DNA of 17,865 nucleotides from Ignavibacteriales bacterium (GTDB lineage Bacteria; Bacteroidota; Ignavibacteria; Ignavibacteriales; Ignavibacteriaceae): positions 1 through 17,865 of the forward strand of contig JAGUXE010000043.1 of assembly GCA_020061995.1 (NCBI GenBank), written 5' to 3'. The position numbers were made by a program, and so were the translations under genes. The notes below the pieces were generated by a model, which saw only the letters and a list, made by a program, of their open reading frames with translations, made no database searches and had not been told where the DNA came from. This document shows positions 6,664-14,323 of this stretch, piece after piece. Within the stretch, counting starts at the first letter, position 1. Every line of letters begins with the position of its first letter.

Positions 6664-9063
6664 ATGGCAGGTAGTATTCTACTAACTTTAGCATTGGTGT
6701 TTAGTATCTTCGCAATGATAATGTATTTCTTTACATTTAGAGGATCAAGCAACACCATAAATATGGCTCGTATTTCATATCACGGAATGGCTATGCTTGT
6801 AATAGTAGCATCGGCATATCTATTGTATCTAATATTATCACATCAATATCAATTCAAATACGTTTATAGTTACAGCAACAGTGATTTACCTTTAGGATTT
6901 TTAATCTCTACATTCTGGGCGGGTCAAGAAGGAAGTTTCATGCTTTGGTTGTTGTTAACTGCGATTATAGGAGTTTTTCTCCAATCGTATACCTCAAAGC
7001 GAGGCGACTTGGAAGCAAGAGTTATGTCGGTTTTTGCATTGGCAACTACATTTCTTTTGGCAATGGTTTCCCCTTTACTAAAAAATCCTTTTGAGTATAT
7101 CTGGATTCATCCAATTTTTCTCGATATTAAAAGTGTAGCCCCTTCTTTCCTTAATTTACCTTTTATTCAGAACTTTTTATTTAGTGATCCATCAAGCGGA
7201 CAAAATTTTGTTAAGATGAACACAGACCTTTATTCAGCCTTAACAACCGCAGGGATTTCAGTAAATGATTTTATTATTCACGGAAAAGGATTAAATCCAC
7301 TTCTCCAAAATTTTTGGATGCAAATTCATCCTCCGATTTTGTTTGTTGGATTTGCTATGGCAACTGTTCCTTTTGCCTTTGCTATTGCCGCAATGATGAA
7401 AGATGATTATAAAGATTGGGTGCGTCAATCATTCCCATGGGTTGCAGCCGGTGCAGGTGTTTTGGGATTAGGAATTATGCTTGGTGGTTATTGGGCTTAT
7501 GGTATTCTCGGTTGGGGCGGTTATTGGGCTTGGGATCCGGTTGAAAATTCAAGTCTCGTTCCGTGGATTGTAAGTGTAGCTGCTATTCATACAATGCTTG
7601 TGCAAAGAAAAACTCAAGCAAAGGGGGGAATTGGGAAATTCGCTAAAACGAATTTGATTCTTTCAATTCTAGTTTATGTCCTTGTAATTTACAGTACCTT
7701 CTTAACTCGTAGTGGAATTTTAGGCGATGCCTCTGTTCACTCTTTTGTTGATCCGGGAACAGTGGTTTATCTCTTTTTAGTGATATTCATTTCGACCTTT
7801 ATTCTAATAGGTGTTGGAATGATTGCATTTAGATGGAAATCTCTTAATGAACAGAGTGATTATCAAGAAGGATTGCTCTCAAGAGAATTAGCATTATTTA
7901 CCGCCTCAGTAACGCTTGGTGCTTCGGCAATTATTGTTTTAGTCGGAACATCTGCTCCAATTTTTCATCAATCAGTAGATACGGTTTTTTATAATGAAAT
8001 GCATGTTCCATTAGCAATAATAATTGGTCTGTTAAATGGTCTTAGTTTACTATTAAAATGGAAACATACAGAAGGAAATGAAATAATAAAAAAATCACGC
8101 TTCTCAATTATTGCGACTATTCTTTTTACGCTGTTAGTTGTGGTTTTTGGAGAAGTTCACAATATAATGATGATTCTTTTAACCTTTTCTGCTGCATTCA
8201 CATTATTTGTTAACGGTGAAATTGCTTACAAAATTATTCGTGGTAATAGAACAATGCTTGGCGCTTATGTTACTCATATGTCGTTCGCAATTTTTATTCT
8301 TGGGGTAATCGGTTCCTCTGCATATAGTCAAGAAAAAGATGTCAATCTTATTAAAGGTGAAACTCAGGAGCTTTTCGGCTACAAAATTAAATTTACCGGT
8401 TATCAGCCTTTTCAAAATGACAAAAAGTATTATTTTAATATCGATGTTGAAGAGGGTGGAAAAGAATATCAAATTAGACCCGTTATGTACGTTAGTGATT
8501 TTAATATGGGATTAATGAGAGAACCCGATATTCTAAACGGTTGGATTCGTGACTTCTATATTTCTCCATCCGGTTATGAAGATGGTTCTCAGGCTGAAGG
8601 TGGACATTCAGATGTAATTTCATTAGGTGAGGGTGAAATTGCAGATTTTCATGGTGCCAAAATAATGTATAAGGAATTTACAAAACCTGACATGCAGGCT
8701 ATGATGGCAGGTGGCGATTTCAAAATGGGAGCAAAATTAGTTATCGAGAAAGAGGGTAAAACTTATGAAGCTGAATCATATATGCAAAGTAATGGCGGAC
8801 AAATAAGTTATGTAGAAGCTGACCTCAAAGAAGCCGGAATTAAATTAGTTATCGGAAAAATCGACCCGATGAGTCGTAAAGCTGAATTTACAGTATCTGA
8901 TGCTGAAAATGGTGATACCCATTCCGTTAAACCTGCGAAAGAAGTTCTTTCAGTCACAGCCAGCATTAAACCATTTGTAAATTTAGTTTGGATTGGTGTT
9001 CTTGGTATGTTCGCCGGATTTGTTTTGTCTACATGGAGGAGATTGAAAGAATCGAGTCTTTAA
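6664..9063 (+). CDS. ccmF: Cytochrome c heme lyase subunit CcmF
   Basis: A 799-residue polytopic protein that ligates heme from CcmE to the CxxCH motif of apocytochrome c. The WWD motif GWGGYWAWDPVENSSLVPWI is at residues 283-302. Histidines at the family's conserved places are H222 (QIHPP), H309 (AIHT), H359 (SVHSF) and H538 (THMSF); by analogy with E. coli the first, third and others ligate the WWD heme and the membrane heme b. STFLTRSGILGDASVHSF is a typical CcmF segment. A soluble region of about 210 residues (roughly 556-765) precedes the last helix (FVNLVWIGVLGMFAGFVL). This region and a longer loop near 165-215 make it larger than the ~650 residues of E. coli CcmF. It closes the ccm run before a terminator. 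Confidence 0.93.
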   Translation: MAGSILLTLALVFSIFAMIMYFFTFRGSSNTINMARISYHGMAMLVIVASAYLLYLILSHQYQFKYVYSYSNSDLPLGFLISTFWAGQEGSFMLWLLLTAIIGVFLQSYTSKRGDLEARVMSVFALATTFLLAMVSPLLKNPFEYIWIHPIFLDIKSVAPSFLNLPFIQNFLFSDPSSGQNFVKMNTDLYSALTTAGISVNDFIIHGKGLNPLLQNFWMQIHPPILFVGFAMATVPFAFAIAAMMKDDYKDWVRQSFPWVAAGAGVLGLGIMLGGYWAYGILGWGGYWAWDPVENSSLVPWIVSVAAIHTMLVQRKTQAKGGIGKFAKTNLILSILVYVLVIYSTFLTRSGILGDASVHSFVDPGTVVYLFLVIFISTFILIGVGMIAFRWKSLNEQSDYQEGLLSRELALFTASVTLGASAIIVLVGTSAPIFHQSVDTVFYNEMHVPLAIIIGLLNGLSLLLKWKHTEGNEIIKKSRFSIIATILFTLLVVVFGEVHNIMMILLTFSAAFTLFVNGEIAYKIIRGNRTMLGAYVTHMSFAIFILGVIGSSAYSQEKDVNLIKGETQELFGYKIKFTGYQPFQNDKKYYFNIDVEEGGKEYQIRPVMYVSDFNMGLMREPDILNGWIRDFYISPSGYEDGSQAEGGHSDVISLGEGEIADFHGAKIMYKEFTKPDMQAMMAGGDFKMGAKLVIEKEGKTYEAESYMQSNGGQISYVEADLKEAGIKLVIGKIDPMSRKAEFTVSDAENGDTHSVKPAKEVLSVTASIKPFVNLVWIGVLGMFAGFVLSTWRRLKESSL

Positions 9064-9088
9064 GAAAAATAAAAACAAATTATTTATT

Positions 9089-9116
9089 AAAACCCGCATT
9101 TATTGCGGGTTTTTTT
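9089..9116 (+). terminator. Rho-independent terminator after ccmF
   Basis: AAAACCCGCA (9089-9098) pairs perfectly with TGCGGGTTTT (9104-9113) around a 5-base TTTAT loop, and the 3' arm runs into a T tract. It sits 26 bases past the ccmF stop and separates the ccm unit from the phosphate genes. Confidence 0.88.
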
Positions 9117-9140
9117 ATTTTAATTATTTCTTCTTACTAT

Positions 9141-9146
9141 TATAAT
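9141..9146 (+). promoter_or_regulatory. Possible -10 element for the DUF47-pit unit
   Basis: TATAAT stands alone in an AT-rich stretch between the ccmF terminator and the DUF47 gene, about 45 bases before the ATG. No convincing -35 element is seen, and in DNA this AT-rich the hexamer may be chance. Confidence 0.25.
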
Positions 9147-9190
9147 TTTCACTATTTTTGGATGCATTTTTTAACAAAAAAGAAAATAAT

Positions 9191-9808
9191 ATGTTCAAAA
9201 ATCTGCTTCCTAAAGAAGAAAAATATTTTGACGACTTTAAAGATATGATCAGTGTTTGTCAAAGTATGGCTTCGATAACTCACGATCTATTTTCAAATGC
9301 TCCTTATGATCCTACTCTACTTTTAAAACTAAAGCCTCTTGAAAACAGAGGTGATGAAATCACTTTCAGAGTTGTAAAACGTTTGAATAAATCTTTCATC
9401 ACTCCTTTTGATAGAGAAGATATATTCGCTCTAATAAAAAAACTTGACGATATTTGTGACATTTTGCTTGCGGCAGCCATTCGTTTAGAGGTATTTAACA
9501 TTACAGAAAAAATACCGGATGCAGATAGAATTACTACTATAATAGTTGCTCAAATACGAGAACTTGAAATTGCAATTACAGATTTAAGAAATAAAGATTC
9601 CAAGTTTAATGAATGTAAAGCAGTTAAAGATTTGGAAACTGAAGCTGATACTATATATAGACAAGCTTTGAAATCCATTTTCTCAGATGAAAAAGATGTT
9701 TTAAATGTTATTAAGTATAAAGAGATTCTTGATTTATTAGAGGATGTTTCAGATAAGTGTCAAGCAGTTGCGAATGTCATTATTTCAATATTTCTAAAGT
9801 CATCATAG
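9191..9808 (+). CDS. DUF47 family PhoU-like protein (phosphate transport accessory)
   Basis: A 205-residue all-helical protein of the DUF47/PhoU-like family. Signs are the start MFKNLLPKEEKYFDDF, the helix pair ENRGDEITFRVVKRLNKSF and ITPFDREDIFALIKKLDD, and their second-half counterparts LETEADTIYRQAL and EILDLLEDVSDKCQAVANVI, with acidic clusters that bind metal in PhoU relatives. Such proteins are usually encoded directly before a PiT transporter, as here (4 bases separate them), and are thought to adjust its activity. I place the start at the ATG at 9191, because family members begin MFK-LLPKE; an in-frame ATG at 9158 would add 11 residues. No clear Shine-Dalgarno precedes 9191. Confidence 0.88.
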   Translation: MFKNLLPKEEKYFDDFKDMISVCQSMASITHDLFSNAPYDPTLLLKLKPLENRGDEITFRVVKRLNKSFITPFDREDIFALIKKLDDICDILLAAAIRLEVFNITEKIPDADRITTIIVAQIRELEIAITDLRNKDSKFNECKAVKDLETEADTIYRQALKSIFSDEKDVLNVIKYKEILDLLEDVSDKCQAVANVIISIFLKSS

Positions 9809-9812
9809 ATAT

Positions 9813-10820
9813 ATGGATTATCAGTTACTAATTTTCCCTGTTCTAATAATAGTGCTCGCATTAATTTTTGATTTTTATAACGGGATGAATGATGCTGCAA
9901 ATGCGATTGCAACTGTTGTTTCAACAAAAGTACTCACCCCCTTGCAAGCCGTAACCTTTGCAGCTTTCTTCAATTTTGTTGCAGCATTTCTCTTTCCTGC
10001 TGCAGTAGCATTAACTATTGGAAAAGGGCTCGTAGATGTAAATATTGTTGATAACACCATGATTATGTCGGGACTTGTCGGGGCGATTTTAGTCACCGGC
10101 GGGGCAACTCATTTCGGTATGCCGATAAGTGCTTCACATGCAATAATCGGTGGTTATGTTGGAGCAGCATTTACTAAAGCAGGCATTCCGGCATTAATTC
10201 TAGGTGGATTCACTAAAATTTTAATATTCATTTTTGTAGCACCACTGTTAGGGTTTTTATTCGCATATATTTTTTCTGTAATCACTTTATGGATTGTTAA
10301 AGATAAGCAACCGAGAAAAGTAGACAAACAGTTTAGAAAACTTCAGTTGGTTTCAGCAGCAGCATATAGTTTAAGCCATGGTTCAAATGACGCACAAAAA
10401 ACGATGGGTATCATCACTGCTATTCTAATTGCTAATCAGTTTATTCCTTCTGATATTTCACATCCTCCATATTGGGTTATTATGGCAAGTCATACCATGA
10501 TTGCACTCGGCACTTTATTGGGCGGCTGGAAAGTTATTAAAACAATGGGAATGAAGATGACAAAAATTACCCCCTTTGGAGGGTTTAGTGCAGAAACCTC
10601 TGCCGGTCTGACAATAATTACTGCAACTATCATGGGTATTCCGGTAAGTACTACACATACAATAACAGGAGCTATAATCGGAGTTGGATCAATTAAAGGA
10701 CTTTCAGCAGTAAGGTGGGGAGTTGCAAAAAATATTTTATGGGCATGGGTATTAACCATCCCATTATCAGCATTAGCTGCATCATTAACTTACTTAACTT
10801 CTTCATACCTTTTTCGATAA
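9813..10820 (+). CDS. pit: PiT family inorganic phosphate transporter
   Basis: A 335-residue inner-membrane transporter for phosphate, probably cation-coupled (H+ or Na+; the sequence does not tell me which). The internal duplication of the family is clear: GMNDAANAIATVVST (residues 24-38) matches SHGSNDAQKTMGII (188-201), and GMPISASHAIIGG (102-114) matches GIPVSTTHTITGAIIG (275-290). About ten hydrophobic helices are visible, and a short charged loop, VKDKQPRKVDKQFRK (162-176), separates the halves. It is slightly shorter than E. coli PitA, which has a longer central loop. It follows the DUF47 gene by 4 bases, so the two are almost certainly cotranscribed. Confidence 0.93.
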   Translation: MDYQLLIFPVLIIVLALIFDFYNGMNDAANAIATVVSTKVLTPLQAVTFAAFFNFVAAFLFPAAVALTIGKGLVDVNIVDNTMIMSGLVGAILVTGGATHFGMPISASHAIIGGYVGAAFTKAGIPALILGGFTKILIFIFVAPLLGFLFAYIFSVITLWIVKDKQPRKVDKQFRKLQLVSAAAYSLSHGSNDAQKTMGIITAILIANQFIPSDISHPPYWVIMASHTMIALGTLLGGWKVIKTMGMKMTKITPFGGFSAETSAGLTIITATIMGIPVSTTHTITGAIIGVGSIKGLSAVRWGVAKNILWAWVLTIPLSALAASLTYLTSSYLFR

Positions 10821-10846
10821 TACAGGTGTAATAAATTTTTAATTAT

Positions 10847-12250
10847 ATGGGTTTTATGAGGATCAGATTACTCGGGTTATGTTTAGTATTTTTACTTGGA
10901 ACGGCACTCCCCAACAGTATTAATATCAAGTCAATTGAAATTAATAAAAAAAATATTCCGGCAGATGAATGGAAGTCAATTTCTTTCACACCTAAAGATG
11001 AAATCGTTTTCCGCATTGATTTAACCTCCATAGAAAACAGAGACGGAGTCCAATACAAAGTGTATCTGAATGCAATGCCGCTTGCCAATGAAGTTAGCGT
11101 TAACGGAGATGCAAGTGTAAGATTAAATTCTCTTGCGGAAAATATTTATATATTTAAAGTAGTTGCTTATTTAATTAACGGTTCTGAAATTGAAACCCCG
11201 GCGATTAGTTTCTCTGTTATAAATAAAGCTTTGCACAAAGATGGAGAAGCAGAATCCTCAAATACTCCAAATATATTTTATCTCATAATTGTAATTGTTT
11301 TGTTAACTATTATGTTGATTTGGTTTTTATTGAAGGCAAAAAAAGCCGATACCAAAGTGGCAAAAGTACAAGATCAAAAGGATAATATTGATAAACAGAT
11401 TGAATTATTACGCTTAGAATTAAAACATGTAAAAGACGAAAATCAATTTCTACAAAAACAGATTGTCGATTTAAAAACTAATATAGAAATTCTTGAAAAA
11501 TCAAATGATGATTTGATTATTCAGAATGAACGCCTTGAAAATAGCAAACAGCAGCTAAATGAACTTCAAGCCGAAAAAGAGAAATTGTTCGCAATTACTT
11601 TGCACGATATAAAAAATCCGGCTTCAGCAATCAACGGTTATATCGACCTTCTAAACAGATATGATTTTAACGCGATTGAACAGCAGGATATATTGCAATC
11701 ATTAGCAGCAAGTTCAATGCAGATTATAAGCCTCTCGCAAAAAATGAGTCGTGTTTTAGTTGCAAAGAGAAAAGAAGAGGCTGACGAATTAAATTTAAAC
11801 AGCGCTTCATTAAAAGTGATTATTGATCAAGTATGTAAGCGTAATTATGCTTATGCTAGGAGCAAGAATGTTGAATTAATTAATAATGCATCACTACATA
11901 CACCCGATATAAAAGTTGACCCTCTTAAAATTGATGAAGCCCTTGATAACTATGTAAGTAATGCAATTAAGTTTTCTCCTGAAAATGCGGTTGTTAAAGT
12001 GAGTTCTTATTTCAGTGAGAAAAAAGTTTTTGTTGAAGTAACTGATAACGGTCCGGGATTAACAAAATGGGATTCAGACAATGCTTTTCAAAAAGGAAAA
12101 ACATTAAGTGCTAAACCAACAGGTAGTGAAACGAGTTCAGGCATGGGGCTTTGGATTGTTAAGCAAATTGTTGAACAACATAACGGCGATGTGTGGGTCA
12201 AAAGCAAAATTGGTTATGGTGCTACTTTTGGTTTTAGTCTACCCATCTAA
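10847..12250 (+). CDS. Membrane sensor histidine kinase with periplasmic sensor domain and coiled coil
   Basis: A 467-residue kinase. Residues 4-20 are a signal or first membrane segment; about 25-130 form a periplasmic beta-rich domain (YKVYLNAMPL, YIFKVVAYLINGSEIETP) that resembles a Y_Y_Y/Ig-like sensor fold. A transmembrane helix follows at 142-162 (FYLIIVIVLLTIMLIWFLL), then a long coiled coil at about 172-247. The phosphoacceptor is H253 in LHDIKNPASAI. The ATPase part has the N box DNYVSNAIKFSP (367-378), G1 DNGPGL (400-405) and G2 SSGMGLWIVKQI (430-441). No response regulator is adjacent, so the partner is unknown. It lies 26 bases after pit and may share its transcript, which would suggest but not prove a link to phosphate. 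The start could be ATG 10847 or the in-frame ATG 10856. Confidence 0.88.
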   Translation: MGFMRIRLLGLCLVFLLGTALPNSINIKSIEINKKNIPADEWKSISFTPKDEIVFRIDLTSIENRDGVQYKVYLNAMPLANEVSVNGDASVRLNSLAENIYIFKVVAYLINGSEIETPAISFSVINKALHKDGEAESSNTPNIFYLIIVIVLLTIMLIWFLLKAKKADTKVAKVQDQKDNIDKQIELLRLELKHVKDENQFLQKQIVDLKTNIEILEKSNDDLIIQNERLENSKQQLNELQAEKEKLFAITLHDIKNPASAINGYIDLLNRYDFNAIEQQDILQSLAASSMQIISLSQKMSRVLVAKRKEEADELNLNSASLKVIIDQVCKRNYAYARSKNVELINNASLHTPDIKVDPLKIDEALDNYVSNAIKFSPENAVVKVSSYFSEKKVFVEVTDNGPGLTKWDSDNAFQKGKTLSAKPTGSETSSGMGLWIVKQIVEQHNGDVWVKSKIGYGATFGFSLPI

Positions 12251-12275
12251 CTTTTAAAATAATATTTAAAATCAA

Positions 12276-12309
12276 AAAAGGCTGTCAAACTTAAAAATGA
12301 CAGCCTTTT
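12276..12309. terminator. Bidirectional hairpin terminator between convergent genes
   Basis: AAAAGGCTGTCA (12276-12287) pairs perfectly over 12 bases with TGACAGCCTTTT (12298-12309) around a 10-base loop. The T-rich 3' side serves the histidine kinase gene on the plus strand, and the A run at 12274-12279 gives a U tract on the minus strand for hslU, whose stop is 23 bases away. Confidence 0.88.
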
Positions 12310-12331
12310 CTTTATATTGATGAAACTATTT

Positions 12332-13711
12332 TTATAATATGTATTTACTTAAATCGCGATTTTTAACAATCGTATCTAATTTATCAGAAACTAATTTTCC
12401 GTCTATAATATAATTGGTTGATTTATTTTGGTCGGGAACATCAAATAATATTTCATCCAATAGTGTTGTTAGGATTGTATGTAATCTTCTTGCTCCGATA
12501 TTTTCAACTTGTTCATTAACTATAGTCGCGAGTCTTGCAATCTCTCTTATTCCGTCCTCCTCAAACGTAAGTGTTACACCTTCAGATTCAAGTAATGCAC
12601 TATATTGTTTTAATAGAGCATTTTGAGGGATGGTTAAGATTTTAACAAAATCATCTTCTGTTAAACTTTTCAGTTCAACACGAATCGGGAATCTTCCCTG
12701 TAATTCCGGAATCAAATCTGACGGTTTAGCAACATGAAATGCACCTGAAGCAATAAATAATACATGATCAGTTTTAACAACTCCGTATTTTGTATTAACG
12801 CTTGATCCTTCAACGATAGGTAGAAGATCACGTTGAACACCTTCTCGCGAGACATCAGGTCCATGAGATTTGCTGCTGCCACCGGCGATTTTATCAATCT
12901 CATCAATAAAAATAATGCCTGAATTTTCGACACGACTTATGGCTTCTTTTTGAACAGAATCAATGTCAATTAATTTTTGTGCCTCTTCCTGCGCAAGTAT
13001 TTCACGTGCTTCAGCTATTGTGGTTTTCCTTTTTTTCTTTTTCTTTGGAAGCATACTGGACATAATTTCCTGAATGTTAATTCCCATATCATCACCGCCA
13101 AGAGGTCCCATAATTTGCATCCCTACTGCCGGTTGGGTAATATCAAATTCAATCAAACGATCATTCATTTCCCCCCGTTTAAGTTTTTCGCGCATCCATT
13201 CACGTGTTTTTTGATTTTGATATGATTCATCATTCCCGTTCTGTTCTTCAACCCCGTCTTGAACAGTTGCCGGTTTTTTAACCGGTGGAATTAGCATATC
13301 AAGAATTCTTTCATCTGCCAAATCCTCTGCTTTTGTTTTTACTAATTCAGTCTGTTCGGATTTTACCATATTAACCGAAATATCTACTAAGTCGCGTATC
13401 ATAGATTCAACATCTCGTCCGACGTATCCGACTTCAGTAAATTTTGATGCCTCAACTTTTACAAAAGGGGCATTTGAAAGTTTTGCTAATCTACGTGCAA
13501 TCTCCGTTTTACCGACACCTGTTGGACCAATAAGAATTATATTGTTCGGCATTATTTCTTCACGAAGTTTATCATCAACTTGCTGCCGTCTCCATCTGTT
13601 TCTGAGCGCAATAGCAACAGCTCGCTTTGCTTCATGTTGTCCGATAATAAAATTGTTTAACTCATTTACAATCTGCGATGGAGTTAATTCATGTTCTAAA
13701 AAATTGTTCAT
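12332..13711 (-). CDS. hslU: ATP-dependent protease ATPase subunit HslU (ClpY)
   Basis: A 459-residue AAA+ unfoldase that feeds proteins to HslV. Visible are Walker A GPTGVGKT (62-69), the pore loop GYVGRD (95-100), Walker [12 protein letters not shown] (266-276) and the second-region arginine area [12 protein letters not shown] (336-347). The C-terminal DLSKYIL tail is the segment that inserts into HslV and activates it. The I domain (about 115-245) is highly charged, with the basic run KKKKKRK near 223-229; family members vary here. Length is close to the usual 440-470. It starts 12 bases after the hslV stop, with AAAGGA overlapping that stop as ribosome binding site, so the two are cotranslated. 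Confidence 0.96.
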   Translation of the reverse strand: MNNFLEHELTPSQIVNELNNFIIGQHEAKRAVAIALRNRWRRQQVDDKLREEIMPNNIILIGPTGVGKTEIARRLAKLSNAPFVKVEASKFTEVGYVGRDVESMIRDLVDISVNMVKSEQTELVKTKAEDLADERILDMLIPPVKKPATVQDGVEEQNGNDESYQNQKTREWMREKLKRGEMNDRLIEFDITQPAVGMQIMGPLGGDDMGINIQEIMSSMLPKKKKKRKTTIAEAREILAQEEAQKLIDIDSVQKEAISRVENSGIIFIDEIDKIAGGSSKSHGPDVSREGVQRDLLPIVEGSSVNTKYGVVKTDHVLFIASGAFHVAKPSDLIPELQGRFPIRVELKSLTEDDFVKILTIPQNALLKQYSALLESEGVTLTFEEDGIREIARLATIVNEQVENIGARRLHTILTTLLDEILFDVPDQNKSTNYIIDGKLVSDKLDTIVKNRDLSKYIL

Positions 13712-13723
13712 CCCGAAAGTCCT

Positions 13724-14266
13724 TTATGCTTCTATTACTTCAACATTAATTTTGTCATTTGTATAAATGCATATTTCTGAGGCGGTTTTTAATGACTCAA
13801 AAATAATTTCACTCGCTGAAAGCGAACTATGTTTTGTCAACATCTTTGCAGCTGCAAGTGCATACATTCCCCCTGAACCAATGGCAACAATTTTGTCATC
13901 CGGTTCTATTACATCACCGTTACCGGAGATTATAAGAGCAGTGTTTTCTGCAACAACAGCAAGCATTGCTTCAAGTTTTCTTAAATATTTATCGGTACGC
14001 CATTCTTTCGCAAGTTCTACCGCTGCTCGCTGTACATTGCCTCTGTATTGTTCTAATTTATCTTCAAACCTTTCCATAAGTGTAAATGCATCTGCAGAAG
14101 CACCGGCAAATCCACATATTACTTTACCATTCAAAATTTTTCGTATTTTTATTGCATTATGTTTCATGACAGTATTCCCTAGTGTGACTTGCCCGTCACC
14201 ACCAAGTGCCGCTATTCCGTTATGTACAATTCCTATTATCGTAGTTGCTTTGATTGTATCAGACAT
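13724..14266 (-). CDS. hslV: ATP-dependent protease proteolytic subunit HslV (ClpQ)
   Basis: A 180-residue threonine protease of the proteasome beta family. The motif [11 protein letters not shown] is followed by [22 protein letters not shown]. By family numbering the catalytic nucleophile is Thr8, with Asp24 and Lys40 corresponding to D17 and K33 of the mature enzyme. Residues 1-7 (MSDTIKA) must therefore be a short propeptide removed on activation, unlike E. coli HslV, where only Met is lost. The C-terminal half ([23 protein letters not shown]) is standard. It lies 57 bases after the parvulin gene on the same strand. A purine-rich AAGGGA precedes the ATG. I see no clear heat-shock promoter in that gap. 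Confidence 0.95.
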   Translation of the reverse strand: MSDTIKATTIIGIVHNGIAALGGDGQVTLGNTVMKHNAIKIRKILNGKVICGFAGASADAFTLMERFEDKLEQYRGNVQRAAVELAKEWRTDKYLRKLEAMLAVVAENTALIISGNGDVIEPDDKIVAIGSGGMYALAAAKMLTKHSSLSASEIIFESLKTASEICIYTNDKINVEVIEA

Positions 14267-14323
14267 TATTTCTTTCCCTTATATTTCTTTACTTGTATCA
14301 CAAAATTAGTTAATAATTTACCC

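Noticed and set aside
9158..9190. An upstream ATG adding 11 residues to the DUF47 protein
   Set aside because: Family members start at MFK-LLPKE, so the extension is probably untranslated leader, though GGATG there leaves some doubt.
8988..9248. An 86-codon plus-strand frame running from the end of ccmF across the terminator
   Set aside because: It overlaps ccmF and the DUF47 gene, reads through a hairpin terminator, and its hydrophobic composition is explained by AT-rich DNA.
13767..14309. A 180-codon open frame on the plus strand opposite hslV
   Set aside because: It mirrors the hslV coding frame, has no recognisable protein features, and hslV on the minus strand is unambiguous.
14267..14323. 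The gap between hslV and the isomerase gene as a possible heat-shock promoter or terminator
   Set aside because: Only an 8-base palindrome, CCTTAAGG, at the isomerase stop is seen; there is no stable stem with a T tract and no recognisable -35/-10 pair.
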